DNA from: a virus
IMG/VR virus record: IMGVR_UViG_3300030101_000694
Span: 1-21,483 of that record
Length of the DNA: 21,483 nt
Direction: 5' to 3' (one strand)
Shown: positions 1 to 7,634 of the stretch, piece after piece
Layout: each line of letters begins with the position of its first letter
Position numbering within the stretch: position 1 is the stretch's first letter
Notes under the pieces: generated by a model
Database searches by the model: none
Told to the model about the DNA's origin: nothing
The model's input: only the letters and a program-made list of their open reading frames with translations
Made by a program: the position numbers and the translations under genes

Positions 1-13
1 ACCATGGTCGAAT

Positions 14-37
14 AATCGCGTTTTTTTTTTCGCGATT
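14..37. repeat. Perfect 7-bp inverted repeat around a T10 loop
   Basis: AATCGCG at 14-20 is followed by ten T residues and then by CGCGATT at 31-37, so the arms pair perfectly. The T run lies in the loop rather than after the stem, so this is not a standard intrinsic terminator. It sits 19 nt before the small terminase gene, where many phages carry their cos or pac region, so a packaging-related role is possible but is only inferred from position. Confidence 0.55.
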
Positions 38-56
38 TGGCAACTAGCTTTGAAGT

Positions 57-419
57 ATGAACGAATTAACACCTAAGCAGCGCCTAGCGTATAGCAGAAT
101 AAAAGAGGCGTTACGTAGTGCTCGACACATCGGCGCGCTCGATGAAGATTTATTAAAAATGGCCGCCTGCCTTTCGGTCGAGGTGCGCGAGCTGCAAGAA
201 ATAATAGACACCAAGGGCTATACCTACGAGTTTACGAACCGTGACGGCGGCACGATGACAAAGCATAGGCCAGAACATCAGATGCTAGTTGAATCACGAT
301 CTAAGTATCTTGTTGTTTTAAAAGAACTAGGCATGACGCCAGCAGCACGTAAGCGCATTGAAGTAGACGTTGAAATAGATGACGAGTTAGAGCAGCTACT
401 TACCTTCAATGATGCATAA
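57..419 (+). CDS. terS: Terminase small subunit, P27-like
   Basis: This 120-aa protein is probably the small terminase subunit, which recognises phage DNA and hands it to the large subunit for packaging. The C-terminal signature LGMTPAARKRI is characteristic of the P27 small-terminase family, and the N-terminal half is helical and charged, as expected for a DNA-binding and oligomerising region. The size is normal for the family. The gene lies directly before the large terminase and overlaps it by 11 nt, the usual order, which suggests translational coupling. The ATG at 57 is the first plausible start and has no Shine-Dalgarno sequence. Family assignment rests on the C-terminal motif and the neighbour. 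Confidence 0.85.
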   Translation: MNELTPKQRLAYSRIKEALRSARHIGALDEDLLKMAACLSVEVRELQEIIDTKGYTYEFTNRDGGTMTKHRPEHQMLVESRSKYLVVLKELGMTPAARKRIEVDVEIDDELEQLLTFNDA

Positions 420-2106
420 GGATGAGGCGCACCAATATGCTTTAGACGTAGTGCATGGCAAGATATTGGCGAGCAAGTACACGCGCAAAGCGTGCCAACG
501 ATATCTTAACGACCTGGACACCGCTGAAGAGCGAGGGCTAGAATTTAGACCCAACACAGCGCGCGCCTACATAGCTTTTTTTCAAAAGGCTTTACGTCAT
601 ACGGTCGGCGAATGGGACGGCAAGCCTTTCAATCCTTTGCCATGGCAAAAATTTATATTGTGGAATCTTTACGGCTGGTTTCGTGAAGACGGCACAAGGC
701 GCTTTAATTATGCTTATGTAACGGTTGCGCGAAAGAATGGCAAAACTACGCTTATGGCTGGCGCTGCTTTGGCGGCTCTTTTCTTTGATCAAGAAAAAGC
801 TGCGGAAGTTTATTTTGCAGCAACGAAAAAAGACCAGGCTAAAATAGGCTTTGATGAAGCGCAACGCATGGTTACATTTTCGCCGCTTTTACGTAAGCAC
901 CTACGAGCAGGCAAGCACGATATAAAAGCGCCTAAGCTTTCGGCGCGATGCACTTACCTAAGTTCAGAGCGTGACACGCTTGACGGTCTCAACGTACACT
1001 TTGCAGGCATTGACGAGTACCACGCACACAGTACCGATGGCGTCGCTAACGTCTTGCGGTCCGGTATGCAAGCGCGCCGCAATCCTTTGCATTTTACAAT
1101 TACCACGGCTGGCTTTAATCGCGAATCGCCGTGTTTTGAATTACAAAAAACGTGCAAAGAAATATTAGACGGCATAAAGCACGACGATGCGCAATTTGCT
1201 ATCCTTTATGAATTAGATGAAGATGACGACTGGACCGACAGTAAGACATGGTTAAAAGCAAATCCATCGTTAGGTTCTGCCTTGCGCGCGCAGTTGCTGG
1301 ATAGTCAGTTGCAGCAAGCTATAAACCTAGGCGGCTCGCGCGAAGTAGAATTTAAAACTAAACACCTGAACAAATGGGTCACGGCTTCGAAGACTTGGAT
1401 ACAGGACGAAGTTTGGGTACGCAATGAGCGCGCTGCAAACCTTGACGGCCTGAAATGCTGGGGCGGCCTTGACCTTGCCAGCGTCAGCGACATGACGGCG
1501 CTAGTGATGGTGTACCCAGAAGGCGGCGGCTATCATGTGCGCGGTCACTACTTCTTACCTAGCGACACAGTGCAACAGGTACTAGAGCGCGACCCATCGC
1601 ACATTTACCGCACGTTCCTTGAGCTGCCTAATGTACATCTGACAGATGGCAACGTTACCGACTACGCTAGTATACGCCGAAAGGTAAGCGGCGTAATGAA
1701 TAAACCAGAAGGACAAGTAGTAGAATCAACAAGCTTGATGCACAAATACAACGTTCAAAAAATTGCGTTCGACAGATACAACAGTACGCAAATTGCCATA
1801 GACTTAGTTGATGACGGCGTGCCGCTAGTCCCATTTGGTCAGGGCTTTGTTTCTATGAGTTCACCGACCAAACAACTAGAAGTTCTAATACGGACGGGCA
1901 AACTGTGGCATGATGGCGATCCTGTTATGCGCTGGGCGCTTGGCAACGTCGAATTAAAGATGGACCCAGCCGGAAATATAAAAGCCGACAAACAAAAAAG
2001 CGGCGGAAAGATAGACCCAATAGTAGCCATGATAATGGGCATAGGCGAACACATGAAAAGCCCAGCAGAGGACGAAGGCTATTTTGAAATTATCAACCTT
2101 TCGTAA
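409..2106 (+). CDS. terL: Terminase large subunit (ATPase and nuclease)
   Basis: The 565-aa large terminase pumps DNA into the prohead and cuts it. The ATPase half shows a variant Walker A, ARKNGKTT, at residues 107-114, a Walker B region ending in acidic D202-E203 within HFAGIDEY, and the coupling motif ITTAG at 231-235. The nuclease half shows the RNase H-like acidic positions: D355 in GGLDLASVSDMTAL, D455 in IAFDRYN and D536 in GKIDPIVAM. Length and motif order are those of HK97-type (Terminase_1) large subunits, and nothing is missing. Two adjacent ATG codons (409 and 412) are in frame, and either could start the protein. The portal gene follows directly. Confidence 0.96.
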   Translation: MMHKDEAHQYALDVVHGKILASKYTRKACQRYLNDLDTAEERGLEFRPNTARAYIAFFQKALRHTVGEWDGKPFNPLPWQKFILWNLYGWFREDGTRRFNYAYVTVARKNGKTTLMAGAALAALFFDQEKAAEVYFAATKKDQAKIGFDEAQRMVTFSPLLRKHLRAGKHDIKAPKLSARCTYLSSERDTLDGLNVHFAGIDEYHAHSTDGVANVLRSGMQARRNPLHFTITTAGFNRESPCFELQKTCKEILDGIKHDDAQFAILYELDEDDDWTDSKTWLKANPSLGSALRAQLLDSQLQQAINLGGSREVEFKTKHLNKWVTASKTWIQDEVWVRNERAANLDGLKCWGGLDLASVSDMTALVMVYPEGGGYHVRGHYFLPSDTVQQVLERDPSHIYRTFLELPNVHLTDGNVTDYASIRRKVSGVMNKPEGQVVESTSLMHKYNVQKIAFDRYNSTQIAIDLVDDGVPLVPFGQGFVSMSSPTKQLEVLIRTGKLWHDGDPVMRWALGNVELKMDPAGNIKADKQKSGGKIDPIVAMIMGIGEHMKSPAEDEGYFEIINLS

Positions 2107-2116
2107 CTTGCGCGCA

Positions 2117-3304
2117 ATGGCTAACCTGTTTCAAAAAATTTTCCGGCGCAACTCTGTAAACGTAGCATATACAGGCGGCGCTGGTTTTGCATCACATCTA
2201 CGCGGCATTAGTACACGCGCGGGCGCTTTTGTAAATACTGAAAGCGCTATGGGTTTATCTACTGTTTACGGTTGTGTCCAACGCATTAGTAGCACTATAG
2301 CGCAACTACATTTAGACGTAATGCAACGCACCGCTAACGGTGTACAGCCTAGCGTAGGTCACGCCATACAGGACCTCATCAGCGTAGAGGCCGAGGAAGG
2401 ATACACAGCTTACGATTTTTGGCAGACTTACGTGGCAAACATTTTAATTTATGGTAAGGCTTACGCGATTATCAAGCGCCTGCCTAATGGCAACCCGTTT
2501 GAGCTTTGTATAGTTAACCCTAAGTCGGTCAAGGAAAAAATGGTTGACGGGCAGGTTATGTATGAAGTTAAGGACCGCGGCGTGTATATACACGCCGACA
2601 TGCTGCGCGTTTGCAACTTATACGGTCAAAGCCCTATAGAATTGCACCGCGAGATGTTAGGGCTTGCTAAGGCAGCGCAAGACTTTGCTGCTGAATTCTT
2701 TGGCAGTTCTGGAAATATGACAGGAATACTATCAAGCAATGAGCCGCTAAAAAAAGAGCAGATAGATATTATTAAAGACAGTTGGAATAATAGCGGTGAC
2801 CAGCTCGGCACTAAGTTGCTTCCGTTTGGTTTTCGATATGACCGCATTGCTGTTGATCCTGAAAACGCTAGCTTAACTGAACAGCGTGACTTTTTAAACC
2901 AAGAAATTTGCCGAATCTTTGGCGTGCCTCCTAGCCTTGTCGGTGTGCAATCAAACGTAACATACAGCAACACAGAACAGCAGGCTATCCAATTTGCTAA
3001 GTATACTATTGTGCCTTGGACGCGGCAGATTGAGCAGGAGATGAATTCTAAGCTAATTGCACCTGACGAGCGGTCGACACACTTCACACGCTTTGACCTT
3101 GCTGACCTTTTGCGAGGCGATAGCGTAAGCCGCGCTCAGTATTATGACACGCTTGTTAAGGCGGGCATAATGAGCATTAACGAAGCACGACGCACGGAGG
3201 ACCTAAACGGCGTAGAAGGCGGTGACGCTCACATGGTGCAAGTCAATCAGATTGCGCTGGACAAGCTCGACGAGTACAGCACAAAACTTAGCAGCGGTGT
3301 CTAA
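2117..3304 (+). CDS. Portal protein, HK97-type
   Basis: This 395-aa protein is the portal, the dodecameric ring at one capsid vertex through which DNA enters and to which the neck attaches. Segments such as GLSTVYGCVQRISSTIAQ near the N-terminus and FGVPPSLVG followed by NVTYSNTEQQ in the C-terminal half are hallmarks of the Phage_portal family. I start it at the ATG at 2117, which gives MANLFQKIF and begins 10 nt after the terminase stop. An upstream in-frame TTG at 2084 would add 11 residues and overlap terL. Position between terminase and protease/capsid is standard. The gene end overlaps the next coding region by 8 nt. Confidence 0.93.
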   Translation: MANLFQKIFRRNSVNVAYTGGAGFASHLRGISTRAGAFVNTESAMGLSTVYGCVQRISSTIAQLHLDVMQRTANGVQPSVGHAIQDLISVEAEEGYTAYDFWQTYVANILIYGKAYAIIKRLPNGNPFELCIVNPKSVKEKMVDGQVMYEVKDRGVYIHADMLRVCNLYGQSPIELHREMLGLAKAAQDFAAEFFGSSGNMTGILSSNEPLKKEQIDIIKDSWNNSGDQLGTKLLPFGFRYDRIAVDPENASLTEQRDFLNQEICRIFGVPPSLVGVQSNVTYSNTEQQAIQFAKYTIVPWTRQIEQEMNSKLIAPDERSTHFTRFDLADLLRGDSVSRAQYYDTLVKAGIMSINEARRTEDLNGVEGGDAHMVQVNQIALDKLDEYSTKLSSGV

Positions 3305-6131
3305 AGACTATCCTGACAGCGCAGTAAACAACGCTAGGCGTGTGCTTGAGTACGTCGAAGAAAATGGCTGGGGGAGTTGTGGCACGCCAGTAGGTAAGCG
3401 CCGCGCGAGCCAAATAGCAAGCCGCGAAAGCCTAAGCAACGACACCATAAAGCGCGTTTACAGTTTTCTAAGTCGGCATGCACAGAATGCTGACGTGCCT
3501 TATGACGAAGGCTGTGGCGGTTTAATGTATGATGCGTGGGGCGGTAAATCTATGTTACCCTGGGCAAAGAAAAAAGTCGAAGAGATGAACGAACGCCAAA
3601 AGCGCAACCGTGCCAAGGCGCTAAAGAATAAAGTCAAGGAACACAACGAAAGCGTAAGCCCAGCACATAAAAAAGCTACTGTTGCAATGCTAGAGAAGGT
3701 GTATGATCGCGGCGTAGGTGCATACAAAACCAACCCGGGTAGCGTGCGGCCGTCAGTTAAGACGCCTGAACAGTGGGCGATGGCTAGGGTAAACAGCTTT
3801 ATTTACGCATTAAAAAACGAACGCTTTCGAGGTGGCAAACACGACACTGATTTATTTCCAAAAGGTCACCCGCTACGATCAAAAGAAAAAGAAAAAAAGA
3901 TGAGCGATAAAAACACAGAAGCCGCGCAGCGTGAGCGCGTAGGCACGCTAGACGGTGAACCCGTTTTTAGCACTATAGAAGAAGCTTTAGAGCAGGCAAA
4001 GCGTCAAGGCTGTGAAGGATACCACACGCACGAATTCGAAGGGCAAACAGTTTACATGGCTTGCGAATCGCACCAAGTGGCAACCAATGGCAAGAAGAAA
4101 GAAAAGGAAAAGCCATATAGAACAGCAGAAAAGCACGAACAAGAAATCCGCGCTAAGTATGGCGATAATGTCGAATTGCGCACCTCTGAAGTTCGCGCCG
4201 CTGTTGACGACTCCTTAGTTATAGAAGGTTACGCCGCTAACTTTGAAGAGCGCACAGACCTAGGATATTTCAAAGAAGAAATTGCGCGTGGTGCATTTGA
4301 TGAGGTTATGGAAGATGATGTGCGGCTGCTGCTCAATCATGACGGCGCACCGATGGCACGCACAACGAACGGCACGCTAGAAATAAGCGTAGACGCAAGC
4401 GGCTTAAAGTACCGTGCGGCTTTAGCGGATACGCAAGACGGTCGCGACCTGTACAAGCTGATTAAGCGCGGCGATATAACTCAAAGTAGTTTTGCCTTTA
4501 CTATTGGCGAACAAGAATTTAGTGAGGACCGTAGCGTGCGCCGCGTGCTAAAGGTCGCTAGGCTATTAGACGTAAGCCCGGTAACATATCCAGCTTACCC
4601 AACTACTACAGTAGCAGCGCGACAGATGGCAATGCAAAAGCCTGAGCCAGTAGAAGAAATTCAAACTCCTTCACAGGAAAAACCTATAAAAAAGGAGTTA
4701 CGTACCTTTGAGCAAACCGCGGAAAGTAAGCCCGCAAAACATTTTAAAAATATGAACTTACGCAATTCAAATGATGCGGCCCGCTACATTTCCCAGTTGG
4801 AGGACAAGTTGGCTAACATCAACGCCCTCGCAGAAACCGAGGAGCGCGCGTTAACTTCTGAGGAATTGGAAGAAACGCAAGAAATTCACACAAAGCTAGA
4901 AGGTGCAGAGCAACAACGAGACGCCCTAGCAAAAAACGAACAGCGCCTAAAAGCTCGCGCCGTTGCTGCTGATGCAGTAGTGCGAAGCGATAAAGAGGCC
5001 ATAAAAGCAAACGCCCGCTTTGATTTCTCTAAAGCAATGCGAGAGCTGTCTAACGGTCAGCCCTTGACAGGTTTAGAAAAAGAAGCTTTTCAAGAAGCAC
5101 GCGAAGAGGCAACAAGCCGCGGCCTAGAGATTCGCGGAAACTTTGCGATTCCCCAAAGCATGCTAGTAGAGGCTCGTAATGTATACGGCGTTGACTCATC
5201 ACAGTCAGGCGTAAACACTGCAGTAACAACTGTAGCGACTGAGGTAACCGAGTTGGTAGGCGCATTGCGTGCAAACTCTTTGTTGACTGCTACAGGAGCC
5301 ACACAGCTTAATGGCTTTGTTGGTGATATTAAAATGCCGTCACTACCGAATGATGCGGCTAGCACACCCGTAGAAGGTGCTGCGGCGACGGCCAACAGCG
5401 GCGCCATGGGTTCAGCTACTTTGTCACCGCAGCGCATTGCGCAGCAAATGACAGTTACAAAAGAAGCTTTGAACCAAACTAGTGGCAACATGAGTAATGT
5501 CATTGCCGCTGACTTTGGGCGAGCTATTGCTATTGCGCAGGACAAGATTGCTTTGAACGCTATTCACGGTGTAGGTGGCGCTGCTGCTTTGGCAGGTAAA
5601 ACTGGTACTGTGGTAGGTCGTATTGAAACAGGTGACAACGACATCCCAGCTATCACTGCTGACAATGTCCGCGACTTGTGGAGTACAATTACGGCAAACG
5701 GCGCAGAGAACAACACAGCTTTTGTTGCTCATCCGTCTGACTTTGCCTATTTAATGAGTCTTCCTAACGTTTCTAATGTGAGCGCATTAGTTGAGAATGG
5801 GCAAATCATGGGTTACAATGTGTTATCCAGCGGTACGGTCCCTTCTATTGACGCTACTAGTGTGCAGGCCTCACAATTCTTGAGCGATGCAGAGGACGTT
5901 GCATTTGGTGCAAACGGCGCTGCTTTGCGCTTCTTGTACTACGGTGACTGGACAGACTTGTTTTACGCTAACTGGGGCGGCCTTGACGTAAGTATTGACC
6001 CATTTAGTCAATTATCAGAAGGCAACGTAAAGATTGTAGTTGATACTTTCTTTGATGCAAAAGTGCGGCGCGCTGAGTCCCTTGGTGCTATGGTCTTTGC
6101 TCAAGCTACTATTGAAGGAGCTGACGCATAA
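3297..6131 (+). CDS. Prohead protease and major capsid protein fused in one ORF with three extra N-terminal domains
   Basis: One uninterrupted 944-aa frame carries five blocks. Residues 4-100 contain a phage domain (YPDSAVNNARR, TIKRVYSFLSR, AWGGKSMLPWAKK). Residues 125-190 contain KATVAMLEKVYDRGVGAY, QWAMARVNSF and HDTDLFPKGHP. Residues 215-260 contain GCEGYHTHEFEGQTVYMAC. I have met such blocks in phage structural genes but cannot name them safely. Residues 308-445 are an HK97-type prohead protease with H348 in LLNHDG and S397/S398 in QSSFAF. Residues 500-555 form a coiled-coil scaffold-like region, and 575-944 an HK97-fold capsid protein. I start at GTG 3297, overlapping the portal stop by 8 nt, because an earlier GTG at 3222 lies deep inside portal. 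The fusion may be cleaved by its own protease, or capsid protein may also start internally at 4752. A strong terminator follows. Confidence 0.9.
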   Translation: MSKDYPDSAVNNARRVLEYVEENGWGSCGTPVGKRRASQIASRESLSNDTIKRVYSFLSRHAQNADVPYDEGCGGLMYDAWGGKSMLPWAKKKVEEMNERQKRNRAKALKNKVKEHNESVSPAHKKATVAMLEKVYDRGVGAYKTNPGSVRPSVKTPEQWAMARVNSFIYALKNERFRGGKHDTDLFPKGHPLRSKEKEKKMSDKNTEAAQRERVGTLDGEPVFSTIEEALEQAKRQGCEGYHTHEFEGQTVYMACESHQVATNGKKKEKEKPYRTAEKHEQEIRAKYGDNVELRTSEVRAAVDDSLVIEGYAANFEERTDLGYFKEEIARGAFDEVMEDDVRLLLNHDGAPMARTTNGTLEISVDASGLKYRAALADTQDGRDLYKLIKRGDITQSSFAFTIGEQEFSEDRSVRRVLKVARLLDVSPVTYPAYPTTTVAARQMAMQKPEPVEEIQTPSQEKPIKKELRTFEQTAESKPAKHFKNMNLRNSNDAARYISQLEDKLANINALAETEERALTSEELEETQEIHTKLEGAEQQRDALAKNEQRLKARAVAADAVVRSDKEAIKANARFDFSKAMRELSNGQPLTGLEKEAFQEAREEATSRGLEIRGNFAIPQSMLVEARNVYGVDSSQSGVNTAVTTVATEVTELVGALRANSLLTATGATQLNGFVGDIKMPSLPNDAASTPVEGAAATANSGAMGSATLSPQRIAQQMTVTKEALNQTSGNMSNVIAADFGRAIAIAQDKIALNAIHGVGGAAALAGKTGTVVGRIETGDNDIPAITADNVRDLWSTITANGAENNTAFVAHPSDFAYLMSLPNVSNVSALVENGQIMGYNVLSSGTVPSIDATSVQASQFLSDAEDVAFGANGAALRFLYYGDWTDLFYANWGGLDVSIDPFSQLSEGNVKIVVDTFFDAKVRRAESLGAMVFAQATIEGADA
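3881..3902 (+). promoter_or_regulatory. Possible internal translation start (ATG 3900) behind an A-rich leader
   Basis: An almost pure A/G tract at 3881-3899 leads into an in-frame ATG at 3900, beginning MSDKNTEAAQ. A-rich leaders replace Shine-Dalgarno sequences in many Bacteroidota genes. If used, this start would yield a 743-aa product lacking the first two domains. The tract also encodes the charged linker KEKEKK, so it may be simple coding sequence. Confidence 0.3.
4738..4754 (+). promoter_or_regulatory. Possible internal start of the major capsid protein (ATG 4752)
   Basis: The in-frame ATG at 4752 follows the A/T-rich stretch ATTTTAAAAAT and begins MNLRNSNDAARY, directly ahead of the coiled-coil region of the capsid block. 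A product from here would have 459 aa, a normal size for an HK97-type capsid precursor with its delta domain. This would allow capsid protein to be made in excess of protease. It is inferred from sequence context only. Confidence 0.4.
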
Positions 6132-6150
6132 GGCTAAAGTAATTCTACTA

Positions 6151-6185
6151 AAAAGGGCCGTGCAACCATGCGCGGCCTTTTTTTT
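6151..6185 (+). terminator. Intrinsic terminator after the capsid gene
   Basis: GGCCGTGC at 6156-6163 pairs with GCGCGGCC at 6170-6177 (one G-T pair) around a 6-nt loop AACCAT. Eight T residues follow at 6178-6185, and the preceding A residues could extend the stem. It lies 19 nt after the capsid stop codon and probably reduces transcription of the neck genes relative to capsid. Confidence 0.9.
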
Positions 6186-6196
6186 ATCTTGCAGTC

Positions 6197-6769
6197 ATGT
6201 ATTACACCCTAGAAATAAATGGAGCGGCAAATGAAGCTAGTATAGTAAGTACGGCGGATTTAAAAACTTTTTTGCGCGTAGATCACAGCGACGAAGATAC
6301 AATGATAGAGGCGCTACGTAGCGCAGCCATTGAATACGTGCAAAACTATTGTAATGTTCAACTGGGCGATGTTACGGCGATTATGTACTTAGACGGCTTT
6401 ACAGGTACTTGGGAAATACCAATTGGCCCGGTGCGCAGCATCACTAGTATAGTTTACAATAACACGCCAAGCACCACGCTAACACTGGCGACCTCGCAAT
6501 ACTATACGGACCTGAAGCGCAAGCCAGCGCGCATAACAACAATATCACCGCCAACGGTCCACCCAGACACAAGTAACGGCGTACAGGTAACCATGGAACT
6601 AGGGTATTTAGAGGCCGAAATACCTGACGGCTTAATACATGCTGTAAAATTACTTGTTGCGCACTTCTACGAAAATCGCAATATTGTTGTTGTGGGTACT
6701 ATAAGCAGCGAAGTGCCAAACCTGATTCACAGCTTACTAAATCCATACCGCGTAATTTCTGACCGATGA
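6197..6769 (+). CDS. Head-tail connector (gp6-like adaptor)
   Basis: This 190-aa protein resembles the adaptor that docks under the portal (HK97 gp6 / SPP1 gp15 type). The signature is the N-terminal helix with ADLKTFLRVDHSDEDTMIEAL at residues 21-41, followed by IEYVQNYC, a central beta region and a C-terminal helix with IHAVKLLVAHFYENR, ending in LLNPYRV. All of this is typical of the family. It is the first gene after the capsid terminator and overlaps the head-closure gene by 4 nt (ATGA). No convincing promoter was seen between terminator and start, so read-through or an unseen promoter must supply transcription. Confidence 0.88.
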   Translation: MYYTLEINGAANEASIVSTADLKTFLRVDHSDEDTMIEALRSAAIEYVQNYCNVQLGDVTAIMYLDGFTGTWEIPIGPVRSITSIVYNNTPSTTLTLATSQYYTDLKRKPARITTISPPTVHPDTSNGVQVTMELGYLEAEIPDGLIHAVKLLVAHFYENRNIVVVGTISSEVPNLIHSLLNPYRVISDR

Positions 6770-7098
6770 GGATAGGCAAAAGCGACAGGCGCATTACAAT
6801 ACAGCGTTACACGACTACAGCGAACGTGTACGGTGAAAGGCGTTTAGATTACGCGAATTTTATTACCGTATGGGCTGAGCTGATGAAGACGGGCGAAGGT
6901 ATGACCGAGCGCATCACTACAGATCAGGACATGCCTGTGCAGCGTGTACGCTTTAAGATTAGGAGCAGCACAGACAGCAGGAGCATCCAAGCAAACGACC
7001 GCGTAGTGTATGACTCCAAAATTTATAACATACAAGGTATTGAAGAGATAGGCCGAGAAGATCAGCTTGTTCTGCTTTGTCAAATAACAGGTACGTAA
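6766..7098 (+). CDS. Head closure / head-tail joining protein
   Basis: The 110-aa product matches the small beta-barrel head-closure proteins (SPP1 gp16-like, Phage_H_T_join). It opens with IGKSDRRITIQRY, continues with VYGERRLDYANFITVWAEL, and ends with a segment of the type DRVVYDSKIYNIQGIEEI, a common order in this family. Such proteins form a ring below the adaptor that keeps DNA in the head until the tail joins. The start overlaps the connector stop by 4 nt, and the stop overlaps the next ATG by one base (TAATG), so translation of these neck genes is probably coupled. Confidence 0.88.
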   Translation: MRIGKSDRRITIQRYTTTANVYGERRLDYANFITVWAELMKTGEGMTERITTDQDMPVQRVRFKIRSSTDSRSIQANDRVVYDSKIYNIQGIEEIGREDQLVLLCQITGT

Positions 7099-7634
7099 TG
7101 GGCGCAGGTAGTTTAGAAGGTAAAGGGGCAGGCGTAGGCTTTGAAGGTATTGGCGCAGATATAAAGCCGCTGATGAAGCAGTTCGAAGAATTGCGAAAGC
7201 AGGTTAAGGATAAGGACGTGCAGAAGCGCATCCACCGATCCGTTGGCAACATCTACAAAAAGGAGATGGTGAACAACATTAAGGACGCGCGGGAGGTTAT
7301 CCGCATTCGTAGAGGTCAGAAGGAAATTAAGGAAACCGACAACATTGAAATTGGTACGCTGCGGCGTTCAATTCGCGTGTGGCTCATCGACAAACAGGCC
7401 AGCACCTATTGGGTCGGTCCTCGTGTAGGTAAAAGAATGAAACACGAAAATGACGGCTGGTTTGCAAACATCGTTGAAGGTGGTGACCAAAAGTTTGGCG
7501 GCGGCAGAAACAAGGGCGTGTTTGAGCGCTCTATTCGCAACAAGCGGCAGGAAGCGCTGACAAAGATGCGCAAGAAGTACGAGTTTCAAATTCGCAAGGC
7601 AGCACGCAAGGCGGCAAAGAAGACAAAGAAATGA
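7098..7634 (+). CDS. HK97 gp10-like tail completion protein
   Basis: This 178-aa basic protein is probably the gp10-type tail completion/neck protein. Its position between head closure and tail terminator is where HK97_gp10 family proteins occur. Features include a helical N-terminal region (LMKQFEELRKQV), a central block with GTLRRSIRVWLIDK and TYWVGPRVG, then WFANIVEGG, and a strongly basic helical tail ending KAARKAAKKTKK. I start it at ATG 7098, which shares one base with the previous stop. A TTG at 7077 would add seven residues with no benefit. The end overlaps the following gene by 4 nt. Confidence 0.82.
   Translation: MGAGSLEGKGAGVGFEGIGADIKPLMKQFEELRKQVKDKDVQKRIHRSVGNIYKKEMVNNIKDAREVIRIRRGQKEIKETDNIEIGTLRRSIRVWLIDKQASTYWVGPRVGKRMKHENDGWFANIVEGGDQKFGGGRNKGVFERSIRNKRQEALTKMRKKYEFQIRKAARKAAKKTKK

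Noticed and set aside
45-52. TAGCTTTG as the promoter for the terminase genes
   Set aside because: It matches TAnnTTTG but has no -33 element and ends 4 nt before the ATG, so it was kept only as part of the near-leaderless observation.
2084-2116. TTG-initiated 11-residue extension of portal
   Set aside because: It would overlap terL by 23 nt; the ATG at 2117 gives a typical portal N-terminus.
2626-3087. 153-codon open frame on the minus strand within the portal gene
   Set aside because: Antisense to a clearly recognised portal protein, with no motif of its own.
3222-3296. GTG-initiated extension of the capsid polyprotein
   Set aside because: It lies deep inside the portal gene and the extra residues resemble no family; the GTG at 3297 is better placed.
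5090-5545. 151-codon open frame on the minus strand within the capsid gene
   Set aside because: Antisense shadow of the strongly supported capsid reading frame.
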